From contig PUFA01000116.1 in NCBI GenBank assembly GCA_003508835.1, forward strand, positions 868,001-932,000: 64,000 nucleotides of DNA. The letters are read 5' to 3'. The stretch is from Eonycteris spelaea (taxonomy: Eukaryota; Chordata; Mammalia; Chiroptera; Pteropodidae). The notes under the pieces were generated by a model. It was not told the DNA's origin. It did not search any database and was given only the letters and a program-made list of their open reading frames with translations. Below, piece by piece: positions 22,621-35,165 of the stretch. Each line of letters begins with the position of its first letter. The first letter of the stretch is position 1. The translations under genes were made by a program, and so were the position numbers.

Positions 22621-23231
22621 GGGTCTTTGTAACCGCTCCCCTCCGAGCAGAAATGCGATGGGAAACCATCCTGCGAGATGCCGCAGGTGCGCGGGAGGTG
22701 GGTCTTCTTCATGGTCTGAACCACAGAACTTAATAACTATAAACAGTCTCCTTTCATTTGGCTTTGTTCAGTTTCTTAAACTTTAATCCGAATGCTTCTG
22801 TGCGATCGTAATTTTTTTTTCAAGGGCACGGACTTAATCAGCAGGGTGGTACGGGGACTCGACATCCTGCTGTATGAGGAGTTGTTGAAAGGATTGGAGG
22901 AGGGGCTGGCCTGGGCCCCAGCGAGGTGGGGAGGGGCGGGGATGGCCCTCAGACCCTGCCCAGGCTGGCTGGCCTCGCTATCTGCCCTTCTCCAGAAGTA
23001 TGTCAAGTTGTTTTTAATGCATTCTATTGTGTTTTTAAAATCATAAAGTAAAATAACATTTCAAAATGTGTGAAAAGTGGAAAAAGTCCCCCTTCATCAG
23101 AAACCCTGATATCTTGGTGGGCCCCTAAAGGGTGTGGCTTCACGCAGGGGGTGCCTCGGGAAGGGGGTGCCTTGTGTGGACAGGGCTGAGCAGGGGTGGT
23201 CCTTCAAAGGTTGCCGTGAAGACACCATGAG

Positions 23232-23289
23232 CCCCTTGCCCGCACACAGTAGGCACTCGGCCCCTTGCCCGCACACAGTAGGCACTCGG
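23232..23289 (+). repeat. Perfect 29-base tandem duplication
   Basis: The 29-base unit beginning CCCCTTGCCCGCACACAGTA occurs twice in direct succession without a mismatch, which suggests a recent event. Confidence 0.95.
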
Positions 23290-23559
23290 CTGCATTACCA
23301 CAGCTGAGGGTGAGTTTTTAAATATCCGATGGGCACTTTGCTGAGCGGCTTCCTGAGATCCTGCCCCTGAGGATCTCAGGCTGGACACGCAGACTGGTCA
23401 GAGCAGGTGGTGCAGGAGGTAGCTCTGTGCTTGGGTCAAGGGCGGGCAAGGGGCACTGGGGTCTTGGTTTGGACCTTCCCCTGGACACCCTCTGCTCCAC
23501 GGGACCCTCGCTGCCCGTGAGCCGCACACCGCAGCCGTTCACGATGTGCCCACTCCTTT

Positions 23560-23865
23560 CTCTTTTTGCATTTTTATTGTGAAATACACACAGTGCCTCC
23601 ACGCTGTCACGCCGCCATCACCATGTGGCCCGCCGGCTCCGGAATGTTCTCATCTGCCCACAGTGAAGCCCTGTCCCCCGTAGACACTGACCCCTCGTTC
23701 TGCTGCCCCCACACCTGGCAGGTGTCTGTCTCTACGAATTTAACTATTCTAGTGGATTCGTACAGTGTTTGTTTGTGTGTGTGTGTTTGTGATCGGCTTA
23801 TTTCACTTGGGGTTCCTCTGTGTTGGACCGTGGGTCAGAATCTCCTTCCTTTTTCAGACAGGATA
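23560..23865 (-). mobile_element. L1M LINE 3'-end remnant
   Basis: The order TTTTTATTGTGAAATACACACAG, CCATCACCATGTGG, TCTACGAATTTAACTATTCTAG, GATCGGCTTATTTCACTTGG and GTCAGAATCTCCTTCCTTTTTCAGAC closely follows the reverse of an L1M 3' region. Confidence 0.85.
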
Positions 23866-26052
23866 GTGACGGTCAGGGTGACGGTAGGGGAACGGTTAGA
23901 CCGCTCAGGGATTGCCAGACACTGACACCCGTCCTCACAGGGGCCTCTGGAGGGCGCGGGCTGGTGACTCCCGCCGAGAACTTCTGCAGGCCCCCTCCGT
24001 GGAGGGCGACAGACTCTCCTGTCTGCTGGCCTCGCTCTGCTCCATTTCCGTTTCCGGAGGCAGAGACCTCGGGGGTGGGGAGGGAGGTGGCAGAGGCCGG
24101 GAGTGGGGAGCCGGTCGGCGGACTCCAAGGCCTCAGGGGTGGGGAATGGCACGCAGTCGGGACTGGGGGCCCCCGTCTATCTAATCGGTGTGGTGCGTGT
24201 TCGCAGCACAGCCATAATAAGAAAGTGGCGGGTGACAGGCCACCCTGTGAGCCGGGCCTGGTGCTGAGGTGTCGGCTGACATGGGAGGCAGAAGCGCCCC
24301 TCGAGGCCCCGGCTGGCACAGAGCCCCGGGCTGGCAGGGCTGCTGGTTTCAGGACAGGCGGGTCCCGCTTCCGCTCCCTGCCCCCCTTTATCTGTCCCCT
24401 TCTTCCCACGGGGACAGACAAGTCCCAAGAGGGGCTGCTGCAGAGGGAGAAGGCGCAAGACACTAGATCCCTCCTGGAGCAAGTTTCGATGCGGCGGGGA
24501 GGAGAGGGTCCCCAGGACTGCATGTCGCGTGTGGCACAGGAAAAGACGTGTGGGTTGGGGACGGGGGATCTTCACACAGCCCTGCCGCCCACCCGCACCT
24601 CGCCCAGCCTTGGTCACTCGGCCCCACAAGCTGTAGGTCACGAGGGGCCGGACTCCGGCACGGTTCAGCCCTGGGCCCCTGCGCTGGGGTTCACTGTCTC
24701 GGTGCCGCCTCCATAGGGATGGTAGATCTTAGGGCGGGCGGGAGTCTGAAAGACCCTCGACCCAGCCTCCTGTTCTCCCGCAGGTGCGAGAGCTCGCTGC
24801 CTAACCCAGGGCGCAGCTTACGCGATTTGTGCTGGGCCGGGCAGCCAACTGTGCCAAAAGTGCCCAGGTCGGCTCCAGCCCCTGGCACGGTGCCGTTTTG
24901 TTTAAGGACACGTGCGTGGAGCGTGTGTTAGAGCATTCGAGAGGACTCGAAGGAAGGCGTGCTCCTCGCCGGACCCAGGCTCCAGAGGCAGTCGTTACTC
25001 CAAATCCTTTCAACGCCGTTCTGTGCGCGTCCGGGCTTTTTAACCCCTTCACGGTCTGGGCTGGGGACCGTTCTTTTGCCTGGCCGTATCGTACACCGTC
25101 AGGTAGACCCCGTGACTTACCTACCCACCCCTCTGTCGACGGAGCTTTAATCAATCCTTGGCCGTAAAACAACGTCGCAGCAAATCGTGTCCGTCCCTTC
25201 TGTGAATCACGGGTGAACTGCCAGGAGTAAAATTTGGAGTCACGGCGTGCACGTATCTCTATCCTGATAGCGAGCGCCCGACGGGCGCACGGAGGTTGTG
25301 ATCACGCAGCCCCTCCGCACACCGCGATCGATCGGAACCTTTGATCCTTGTCAATCGCGACGGTTCCAGACCTGAGCCGTGGCGGCCCCGGGGCTAGATG
25401 AGGGGCAGGATGTGGACATGTCGCTTCATGCTTCAGAGCCCCCTTATCGGAGACTGTTTCGGGGCGTCACGGCAGAGGCCCCCCGGCCCTGTGAAAGCTC
25501 CCCGGGCTATGAGATGTTTCCACAGGCGTTCCCTCACGGTCCGCACAGCAGCCCCCTCCAAGGAGCAGGGCAGGGATGCTGTCTCTTGATGCCCCAGGCC
25601 CAGAAGTGCCGAGAGGTGCCGAGAACCCAGACAGCACCGGCAACGATGCTACGAGGAGAAGAGCAGAAGGGGAGGGAAGGTGGGGCAGCCCCGCCTTCCG
25701 ATCTGGTGAGCAAGAACCGGAGAATCCCCTTTGGAAATTGAGAGAAGTCCGCTTCGGACCCCGTGGCAGGGGGTCCCGTCTGCTTAGCATCAGTTACAGC
25801 TCTTAGTCACAGGCCCAGAAATTCCTTCTAGCTGGTTTACGTGGACCAAAAAAAAAAAAAAAAAAAAGGATTGAGGTGTATTGCATGGCTCACAGGATCC
25901 CCAGGATGCAAAGAACCAGGCTGGTGTCCCCAGGACGGGCCAAACGTCACTCTCGGAGCAGGCAGGGGCAGTGGACTTCTGCACAGTGCTGGACACAGAC
26001 ACCAACACCTGTGCTAGGCCTCAGGCACACCGAGGACGTCTGCCACCCCCAT
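23866..26052 (+). other. PRKAG2: Intronic stretch, no gene recognised; A20 tract at 25848-25867
   Basis: GC-rich to about 25000, more mixed after that. The A20 tract at 25848-25867 has no recognised SINE body next to it. Confidence 0.45.
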
Positions 26053-26345
26053 GGACAGAACGTGTCCCCCTGAAAGTCACCCACTGAAGCCCTGCCCTCC
26101 AGTGCGACTGTCTTTGGGGATGGGGCTTTTAGATGACAATTAAGGCTAAACGAGGTCGTAATAAGGGTGGGGACCTAATCCAGCGGTGGCCTTTATAAAG
26201 AGAGGACCGTGAGGACACAGAGCAAAGAGCCACTGCAGGCCGGCAGCACTGGGCCACGCCAGCACCTTGAGCTTGACCTTCTCAGCCTCCAGAACTGTGG
26301 GGAAGTGCGTTTCTGTCGTGTGAGCGTGCCCGTCCGGCAGACACC
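26053..26345 (+). mobile_element. MLT1-type MaLR LTR remnant
   Basis: It reads GTGTCCCCCTGAAAGTCACCCACTGAAGCCCTG, TGCGACTGTCTTTGGGGATGGGGC, GGTGGGGACCTAATCCAGC and CAGCCTCCAGAACTGTGGGGAAG in the sense MLT1 order. Confidence 0.75.
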
Positions 26346-27889
26346 CGTCTTTGGACACGGGGCACCTGTTCCGCACCTGCCCTGTGCAGCAGAAGCCGGG
26401 TCTGGCCCAGGATGTCCATTGGCCAGGCCAGTCATGTGGCCTTGGCCGCCTGCATCATCACCGGAGGGCTGGGGGAACCCCGACGTTGGCACGACCCCCT
26501 CCCCGCCTAGGAAGGTATAGAGAAGCTGGTGGGCCAAGGGGCTGACACCCAGCACAGGGACTGGGCCGCCAGTGAGGTGCCAGCCAGGCTGAGCCCAGCT
26601 GCCGAGAGGCCTCTCTCCCGGGTGGTGTGACACTTCCTTGGTGAGTCACCAAGGCTCAGGACAGCTCATCAGCGCTGTTGACTCAAAACACCAGCATTTT
26701 CAGCACACCACGAACAGACCGCTCCCTCGGGTCACAGACACTCTCCAGATCTGCAGGCTTCTCCCCGGAGTGGCACAGACGACGGGCGCTTACGGGGACT
26801 GTGGTGTGTGCAGCAGCGCCGACCGGCTGAGCGACGCGGGGAGCCAGACCCCAGGCTGCCGAGTGGGCGAGAGTGTGACCTGGGAGGGTCCGAAGCCACC
26901 CTCCCCATGGGCTGTGTGTGTGGAGGGGCGTGTGAAGCTTCCTGTTTGTGCCCGTGAACAACTGTCTTGCACTGCTCTGTTCTCTTGGAATTTCTCCCAA
27001 AGGTTTCTGCTTACTAAATTAGAGCCAAATATTATTTCTGCCTCCCCTGCAGGTGACCCGGGTCACCGTGAGTGGAGTTCTGGGTGTTACCCAAATTCTT
27101 TAGCCGTGTAATCAGTCTCTCGGGTAACTCTCATTGATGGCTAATTATGTCTTCCTTTTATGTGCTTTTCAAAACTTGACTTTGCAAGGGCAATCTCCTT
27201 CCTTCTTTTGTTCCCCTACATTCCCGTGGGGCCCATTTCTGCTGTCCTTGCTACTACAGCCAACACCCACTTCTCTAAAGTTAGGGAAGCTCAAGGTGGG
27301 GCCGCTGTCCCTTCCCCAGGGCTCTGTGGTTCACACACTGTGGTCCTTAGAGAAACTCAAACCACTGACTGCAAGGAGTTATTAATCCCTACGCTTTGCA
27401 GCCTGAATTTCTTTGGAGCCTCGTAAGCTTGATGATGTCTGAGCCTCAGTGTCCACATCGGCGTCATGTTCCCCACCTGCCTCTATAAGTGACTGTCACG
27501 CACCGTTACGTGCAAGACCAGGCTGAGCTCTGCGTGTGACCAGCACCACAGCGTGGTTTGTGACCGGTGGGCACTGGTGGTTTGAGCCAGGACAGAAGGA
27601 GTCAGCCCCCCACCCCAGTCTGGTTGGTGTGGGCTCGCCCTGCCTGCCCGCTGCCTGCCCCCTGCCTCTTTAATAAACACACAGGGCCACACAGGAGGAC
27701 AGAGTGAGGGGGCATTATTACCAGACAGAGGTCTGTATCTCTTGGCAATGCACTCACGATCTCACAGTACAGCTCCCAGCTCACCCTCCTTTGACCTGTA
27801 GGACCCGTAGGGCCCTATCTGATGGGTGGGGAGAGGGGTGCTAATTTCAAGATGTCTCCACCTAAGAAACACTGAACCTGTAGAGAATT
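26346..27889 (+). other. PRKAG2: Intronic stretch, no gene recognised
   Basis: Mixed composition. Nothing exon-like and no confident repeat. Confidence 0.4.
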
Positions 27890-28140
27890 TTATGAGCGTT
27901 TACTTGAGCCAACTGACAACGGCCAGGGCGCACGATCTCGAATGCTCCTCCGAGGGCAGCACTTTGCAGTATTTTTTATGCATTTAGGAGTAAGGAGTGA
28001 GCCTGAGGAAGGTGACAGGAAGGTGACACGGAGGTGGGAGAAAGCAAGAGGGGTCGGATCACAGGACGCTGTGCTCCCTTTAGAGGAGGGTCTAAGCAAG
28101 AGGCGATTCTAAGGCCTGTTAACCTAGGGGCGTAGAAGCA
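27890..28140. repeat. Unclassified probable retroelement remnant
   Basis: The phrases TTTATGAGCGTTTACTTGAGCCAACTGACAACGG and TGCAGTATTTTTTATGCATTTAGGAGTAAGGAG resemble a mammalian LTR-type repeat, but I cannot name the family. Confidence 0.35.
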
Positions 28141-28334
28141 GGAGCAGGGCCGGCTTTCTGTGATGGGACCTTTCACTAAAGACATAATGGCCTGGGGTGT
28201 CCCTGCCCAGCCCGGCCTGCGACCTGCGGGTTAGGAATGGTGACCTGGTCCCCTGCCTGGGGACTTCCAGGCACCACTCCCCTCCAGCCTCCTGCTGTGC
28301 TGTCCGGTGGTGGGGGCTGTACGGCACCAGACAA

Positions 28335-28785
28335 CAGACTGCGTCACTTCCTAGGGCCGCAGTGACAAAGCACCACGACTTTGGTGGCTTAAAACAGCAG
28401 AAATTTCTCTCGCAGTTCTGGTCGTCCAAAATCGAGGCGTCAGAAGAAGGTTGGCCCCCACGGAGGCTCCGAGGGAGGACGTGCCCCCTGCCCGACTCCC
28501 GGCTTCCGGTGTTTGCCAGCAGCCCTTGGTTTGTGGGCGCACGGCCCCCACGTCTGCCCCCATCCTCACACGGCGTCCTCCCCGCGTGGGTGTCTGCGTC
28601 CGGATCTCCTCGTCGTGTAAGGACACCGGTCACGTTGGATGGAGACCACTCTGGCGACCTCGTTTCAACTTGATGACCGACTTCCGTAACCCTATTCCTA
28701 AATAAGTCACACTCCCAGGTTTTGGAGAGGAGGGAGTAGGATCTGAACACATCCTTTCGAGGGGCACGATTCAACCCAGAACAGC
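28335..28785 (-). mobile_element. MLT1-type MaLR LTR remnant
   Basis: The + strand reads CTAGGGCCGCAGTGACAAAGCACCACGAC, GGTGGCTTAAAACAGCAGAAATTTCTCTCGCAGTTCTGG, then TGTAAGGACACCGGTCACGTTGGATGG and ends GGGGCACGATTCAACCC. This is a near-complete reverse MLT1. Confidence 0.8.
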
Positions 28786-30638
28786 AATGAGGAGCTGAAG
28801 TTTTAATTTCATTTAATTTTGAATATGAACAGCCCCACGTGGCTGGTGACTGGCCCCGCTGTAGACTGTGGAGGGACATTGGGTGATTCAGCATTTCTGT
28901 TCTGAGCCCCTTGGCCCAGTGACTGCGCTGAGCCAGGGTCACGTGCTTGCTCCAGTGAGGCCTCTTCCCTGGGCAGCCCCCAGGGGCAAGGAGGGGGTTG
29001 GGGTCATGACAAGCCCCTGAGAGATGCCGGGCAAGGACGGGTGCCCTGACGTGCACTGCCTCTCCTGCATTCTGTGCCTTAGTCGCACGGCAAGGCGGCC
29101 TGTTCATTCTGTGTGTGTCTCACACGGGCCTCCTGTGTGACCCTGGGTCCTGCTGAGGTAGGTGTCTGATCTCTAAATGGGCAGGACAAAGGTGGAGGAC
29201 CGGCTGGGGCTGGGCGCAGAGCCAGACTGCAGAGGGGACGGAGCGGAGAGTGAGGGACGGTGGCCTGGCCCCACAGGGGAAGCCACCATTGGCCTGTCCT
29301 CAGGGCGTGGGGCTGGGATAGCCCCCAGCTCTCCCCGGCTCTCAGAGTGTGGGTTTCAGAGCAGCACGTACGGGGAACTCGTTGGGATTGCAGAGTCCCG
29401 GGCCTCGGGCCTCGTCCCAGCTACCATGCCCCGTCTCTGGGGGTGGGGCCCAGAGGCTCGCTGCTTCCCGGGGCCCCAAGAGACCTGACCCTGGCTCAGG
29501 TCTGGACTGCTGGTCTGGAGCTGCGTTCTCACTCTGTCGTGCGTGAGAGTCACTGAAGGACCCGTCATCACAGGGCAGGTTCGGGCCCTGGGGCCCTGGG
29601 TGGGCCCTGGGTCCGTGTGGCCAGCAGGCTCCCGCGATGCCAGGCGCCTCCACCCACACGCCGGTCGCCAGGGTCCAGAACGCTAGCTCCCCGGGCTGGG
29701 CCTCCCCCTCGGCCTCTGTTTCCAGCACCCAGGACAGAGATGGACTATGCGCTTCACTCACCACGGAGGGGGCCACCGAAAGTCCCCTGCTGTGCCCCTT
29801 GCAGGGGGGGGTCACGACTTATCCAATGACCTCTTTCCTACTAACTGCTGAACAAAAGCCACAGCGCCAAGAACCGCAGTGCACAGTGTCAGTGGGACTC
29901 CCCGTTAATCTCGGATGCAGCAGAACGCTGGCAGGCGATGCTGTCTCCAGCGGAGACCCGTTTCTGCGTTTGGGGCGCTGCTTTGTGACGCTCTGCAGCA
30001 TCAGGCACCTGTCCCCTTCCAATCCTCTTGCTTCATTAACCCTATATCCTCCAGTTTGTCTAATTACGGTCCGTCTCAGAGGCCGGCTTCTGCCTGCACC
30101 CCCACCCACCTCCAGTGCTTGGCTCTGCTGTGTACCAGGCTCTTTATCTTATCCGACTTTAACTTTTTTATGAACATCTTTGCTTTCTCCAAACCTAACC
30201 GTATGCGTCCTTGCCCTGTGGCTCAACGGGCTCATGTATTTTTCGGTCTCCTCAGCCCAGCCCCATCGTCCCTTTCTGTGTCCCCTCTCCAGACACACCA
30301 GGACCAATAGTAGCGCGCCCCTATCGATTGATCACATTCAAAGCAAAATTACTCCGAAAGTCCCCTTTGCCATTTTTTAACCAAAAATGCGCCGCTCCAG
30401 CAGGTGGGCACCCTTCATGATGAAGGCTGAAGAGAAATGCACCCCAACTCACCCCACGAGTCAGAGGCACACCGGCCTCCCTGTCTCCCCACAGTGGTTG
30501 CCCTGGCACCCCTCTCTCAGCAGGGTCTGGGACCATCACGGAGACACACAGGCACCCGCCAGCCAGGCGGGTGGCTCTTCCCCGAGGCCCTGTGACGGGC
30601 CAGCGGCAGCCTCACCGGGGGAGGGAGGCAGCCTGCCC
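28786..30638 (+). other. PRKAG2: Intronic stretch, no gene recognised
   Basis: GC-rich, then AT-richer around 30000-30400. No recognised repeat or exon. Confidence 0.4.
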
Positions 30639-30704
30639 GGGGCATCTTCGCTCGTCACCAGGGGCATCTTCGCTCGTCACCAGGGGCATCTTCGCTCGTC
30701 ACCA
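30639..30704 (+). repeat. Perfect 22-base minisatellite, three copies
   Basis: GGGGCATCTTCGCTCGTCAC plus CA is repeated three times head to tail without a mismatch. Confidence 0.97.
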
Positions 30705-31102
30705 CGCAGGACCTGCACCCAGGAGCGCTGGCCGCAGCCCGAGCCGGCGTCCTGACAGCTGTCTGTGTGTCTGTGTGGTCCCTCAGGGGTCCCCACTCAG
30801 ACAAGGGCTCGCTCTCACGGCGCGCAGGGGAAGGAACTCGGGCGCCCGCGGGGCCGCAGTGCAAGGCCCACTTCATCCTGACCGCTTCAGGCCGTGCAGC
30901 CCAGCCCCCACCTCGTCCCCCAGGCTGCTGCTCTCCCACGTGGCTGTCCCCACAGGCTGCACCCACAGGCTGCACCCCACCCCAGGCGCCTGACCTTGTC
31001 GGGGTCCCCGTGATGGACGCGGCCCGTCTCCGTCCAAGACTCCCCCAGGGCAGGGCCCCTGTTTCCATCCCACAGAGTCTGTGGCAGGTGAGCGTGAGGA
31101 AG

Positions 31103-31150
31103 CTGCAGGTGGCTGAGCCTGCAGGTGGCTGAGCCTGCAGGTGGCAGCCC
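31103..31150 (+). repeat. 16-base tandem repeat, about three copies
   Basis: Two exact CTGCAGGTGGCTGAGC units are followed by a third, diverged copy. Confidence 0.93.
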
Positions 31151-33089
31151 TTGCTCGCCGGAGGCCCTGAGAGGACAGAGCGGCCCGGGCAGCCATCCTG
31201 AGCGCCAGGCTGGGCTGTTATTGGCCCCTCCCAGCAGAGGACCCGCCCACTCGGAGACGAGTGACCCGCGATGGGCTGGCCAGGACACCGCCACTTCGCT
31301 CCTGTCCTGAGGGGCTTTGGCCCCAGCCCTGCCTTCCCCAGCCCTCCAACCGTCTCCAAAAGTTTGTTGGTGGTGGGTGGGGGGTTTCAGGGGAGCTCGT
31401 GCACCTTCCGTGGCCGGGGTTGATGGTTTCCCCTCAGCCCTCTGACATTTAGGCACGGAAGAGAGGCACCAGCTCTGAGACAAAGGAGAGGTGACGCCAT
31501 TCAGGCCTGGGTGACGGCCCGCAGAGCAGGGGACCACAGCAGTGCACGAGGCCTAGGTTTGTCCCCCAAACCCCCAACACCACCTTCCCACCTGCCCCAG
31601 GTCCCCGGAGCAGCCACTTGTTACGTCCATGATGAGGTCCCATTGGGTCACGCTGCCCCAGGGCATGGCTGAGGGACCCCGTGTGCGTCCAGCACGGCAG
31701 GTGGCCACACGTAGTGGTCACAGGTCCCAGGCCAGCTGCTCCTCTCTGCGAGCTTCACCAGATGCTCTGAATGGTGACGAACAGGAGGAGGAGGAGGTGG
31801 GGCCAACGAGGCCCGGGGGACTCTTAGTGGCCCTGGCAGGGGCTGGGGAGGAGGCCCTGGTCTGAGGCCGGGCCCTGGGGGGACGTGCTGGGGAGCCCCA
31901 GCAGGCCGCACAGGCCTCTGAGGAATCATGATACTGTGTCCACAAGGCGGGGCTCTCTTTTCCACCAGAGGAACCCCAGAATGTTCTCGCTGTGTTGAGG
32001 GTCGGGCAGGTGTGGCACCTGTGGTCAGCACCTGTGCTCTCCCCCTGTCTCTAGGGACCAGAGCCCCGGCGGGCACCGTCGGCAGCCAGGGTGCCCTGTG
32101 TGCTGGGCTGAGGGCCAGGCCAGCGCCCGGCTCCCGCTTCTGCTCAGACCCCGGGAGGAGACGAGGCTTCCTGCCTGGTGGCGGTGGCCGCACGGGGGTT
32201 CAAATTTGATTTGTTGGTTGCACTGGTGGCTCAGACTGTAAGTGAGCAGCCCGAGTGGGCGCCATCACTGGGATGTGCTACTGAAGTCCTTGCAGAAGGA
32301 GCCGGGAGAGGGCAGAGGCCGTGCCTCCCACCAACGTCCCCTGGAGGTGTCCAGCTCCGTGCCCAGACACAAGGAGCCCATAAGCACCCATGGGAGCCCA
32401 TCCCCGGGCCAGCTGTCACACACCTGCCGAGGAGAGCTTGTCCTCTCTGGGAGCCCCTCAGAGTCATTCGCACCGGGGCGTGTGTCTCGTCCCCCGTCTC
32501 CCCCAGGGAGGTGAAGGGTCCTCTCTCTAGTGGCTTTCTTGGGGGAGGGGAGACTGAGGAGCACTGTGGGTGGAGGGGACCGGCTTTGTGGTTCTGTGGT
32601 TACGTCAGAGGGAGCAGGTTTTGCCGAGACATGGAAGAGCAGGTGACCATGGCTTTCATTTACACAACATCGAGTCAGCAGACTGTGCCCAGCTGCAGGC
32701 GCTGTGCCCAGGGGACACACCCCCCACCCGCCCTCCTCCGCGTATGTCACTGCCGGCAGCCTCACCGGGTGTCATGTAAATGTCACGCTGCCCTTGGCAG
32801 GGCTTCTCAGATAGCACATTGGAAACTTGGCGTCGGGGAGGCAAAGAATGTGTGACACCTCCCCGGTCTCCCCCTCTCCACAGACTGGTGACCCGTTCCA
32901 GGTCCTGTGACCATGCCACACACGCCCAGAGCCCAGAAGAGGGGACTGGGAAGTGGCGCGGGCTGGGGAGGATGGCTTCTGACCAAGAGGGACAGCGGGG
33001 GCATCCCCAGGAGTCTTTAGGGGCAGTGTGGGCACCAAGCGCCTGACCCCGGTCTGGGCCCTTCGAGCCCTGCATCGGGGACACACAGA
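31151..33089 (+). other. PRKAG2: Intronic stretch, no gene recognised
   Basis: GC-rich. Open frames on both strands carry no recognisable protein. Confidence 0.4.
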
Positions 33090-33495
33090 AGCCAGGTCTC
33101 CGGGCCACGGTGGGATGTCATCCAGCCTTAAAAAGGAATAAATTCTGACACCTGCTACAACACGGATGCCCCTTGAGGACGCTCTGCCGAGGAAAAGAAA
33201 CCCGTCTCCAAAGGACACACGCTGTGTGATTCCACCTGCATAGGTCCCTAGAGTCGTCAGAGCCACAGAGACAGAAGGGAGAATGGCGGATGTCAGGGCT
33301 GGGGACGGGACGGGAGCCAGTGTTTGACGGGGACAGTTTCAGCTTGGGGAGGCGAAGAATTCTGGAGGTGGAGGCTGGTGATGGCCACACAACGGCGTGA
33401 ATGTGGGTAATGGCACGATTTATACACTGAAAATGGTTGAGGTGACAAACTTTGTGTTCTGTGTATTGTACCGCAATTTTTTTTTTTAAATTGCA
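33090..33495 (+). mobile_element. L1M LINE 3' end
   Basis: It reads CATCCAGCCTTAAAAAGGAATAAATTCTGACACCTGCTACAACACGGATG, GTGTGATTCCACCTGCATAGG and AAAATGGTTGAGGTGACAAAC, then ends TATTGTACCGCAATTTTTTTTTTT. This is a nearly complete sense L1M 3' end. Confidence 0.88.
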
Positions 33496-34144
33496 TTGAG
33501 GAGAGACGGTTCTGATCAACAAATCGAGTTACTCGTTATTAACGTGAAAGTTGCACTAACACATTCGTAAGTGTTCACGTACGCGGCATGTCGGTTTCTC
33601 AAAGGCCGAGCGAAACACCGTGTCTCACCACGATGTTTTCAAAGGCGAAAGTGCTGCCCTGTGTGGTGGCCCAGAGCCCTCCACCAGGCCCGGGGCGGGC
33701 AGCTGGACGTCGTGGGCCTTTCTGGGTGCTCAGACCACTGCCCCGTGGCGAGGATGCCACTCGCTGACTTGTCTGAGGGCCCGGTGCCTTCAGGTGGACC
33801 GCGAGGCTGGGGACCCCGTCCGCAGGGGGACCGGGCCTGGCCTCCCACCCACTCCACAGGGATCTTTCCCCTTCCCTAGCCCACCTTGAACTCCCTCCCA
33901 CCCTCTCCCACCCCAGCCTGCAGGACAGGCTGCCTGTCCTCAGAGTGGGGAGGTACCTGAGCCTCAGGGGGCCCTAGAGCCAAGACCTCACTCATGTTCC
34001 TCACCGTGGTGGCTCCAGCCCGGCTCCTGAGGTGACCTTCGGCCCCTGAGTAGTCTCCATCAGAGCCTGGCTTCTCCGTCCCCAAGGCCCAGTGGACCCG
34101 GCGCTGGGCAATCGGCCCCAAACTCACGTGAGAGCACTTTCTGG

Positions 34145-35165
34145 AAAAGTCAGGTTTATTGGCGTAGAGTTTACGTACAGTCGAACTCACCCGCCCTAGT
34201 GTCTGGTTCTGTGAGTTTTGACAAACCTATCTAATCGCATAATCACCACCACCACCAAAGGCATGGAACGGTTCCGTCTCCCCGCCCCCCAGATTCCCTC
34301 CTGCCCCCCAGATTCCCGCCTGCCCCCCCAGATTCCCTCCTGCCCCCAGATTCCCCGCCTCTCGTAGTCAGCCTCCACCCCGGTTCTCAGCCCCTCACGG
34401 CCCATTGGTTTTCTGCCGCCTGGAACTGTGCTTTCCCCAGAACATCGCGTAGACGGGGAAACGCGGTGTGCACGGAACCTGGCTTCTCTTCAGTCGGCAC
34501 ACGCGCCTGAGGTCCCCGCGTGCCGGCGTGTCTGCCCGCGGTCCCTTCCTCGTCGTAGCCGAGTGGCCCTCTGTGCGGACGTGCCAGTTCACCTGTTAAT
34601 GACGAAGGACGTCTCTGGTCGTTTCCGGTTCGGGGCACCCACGGTGAATGAAGCCGCTGTCGACAGTCGCGAAGGGTTTGGGGGGTCCACGTGCGTTTCC
34701 GCTTCTCCCTCGAGTGGCATTGCCGGGCGGGATGTGTTTGAATTTAGAGGAAACCGTCAGAGTGTTTTCCGAAGCGTCTGTCCTGCTTCGCGCTTCCGTC
34801 CGCGACGGGCGAGAGTTCCGGTCGCCCCAGCCACGTCCCACCAGCGCTGACGGTTGTCACTCCTCAGAGTGCTCAGCGGGCCTAACAGGCGTGGAGCACG
34901 GTCTCGCCGACGTCCAAATTTGCTTCTCCCTCGTCCTGAATGCGTTGAGCATCTTCTAATGCGCACGTCATCACTTGTCATTGGTACGGCTACCTTGGCG
35001 ATGTGCCTGTTTCATCTGTCTGTGTTTTTTGTCGTTGCTGTTATTGAATTATTTGTTCTCTTACTGAGTTTTAGAGTTGCTTACATATTCCAGATACGTA
35101 TTCTTTCTCCCATACGTGTTTGGCCAACATTTCCTCCCACAAAGTGTCTTTAAGTTTTACATTTT
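34145..35165 (-). mobile_element. L1M LINE 3' region, CpG-enriched
   Basis: The order on the + strand (GGTTTATTGGCGTAGAGTTTACG, GTGAGTTTTGACAAACC, CTTCTCCCTCGAGTGGCATTGCCGGGC, GTTGAGCATCTTCTAATG, TACATATTCCAGATACGTATTC, TTTCCTCCCACAAAGTGTC) matches the reverse L1 3' UTR and ORF2 end step by step. It is heavily GC- and CpG-shifted between about 34390 and 34900. A C-rich minisatellite (around 34280-34360) lies inside it. Confidence 0.8.
34280..34360 (+). repeat. C-rich minisatellite, unit about 17-20 bases, four to five copies
   Basis: Imperfect tandem units of the form CCCCCCAGATTCCCTCCTG. Confidence 0.9.

Noticed and set aside
23820..24716. 298-codon open frame on the + strand
   Set aside because: It starts within an L1M remnant and continues in GC-rich intron; no domain is recognised.
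28124..29107. 327-codon open frame on the - strand
   Set aside because: It runs through the MLT1 remnant at 28335-28785 and unclassified flanks, so it is not a gene.
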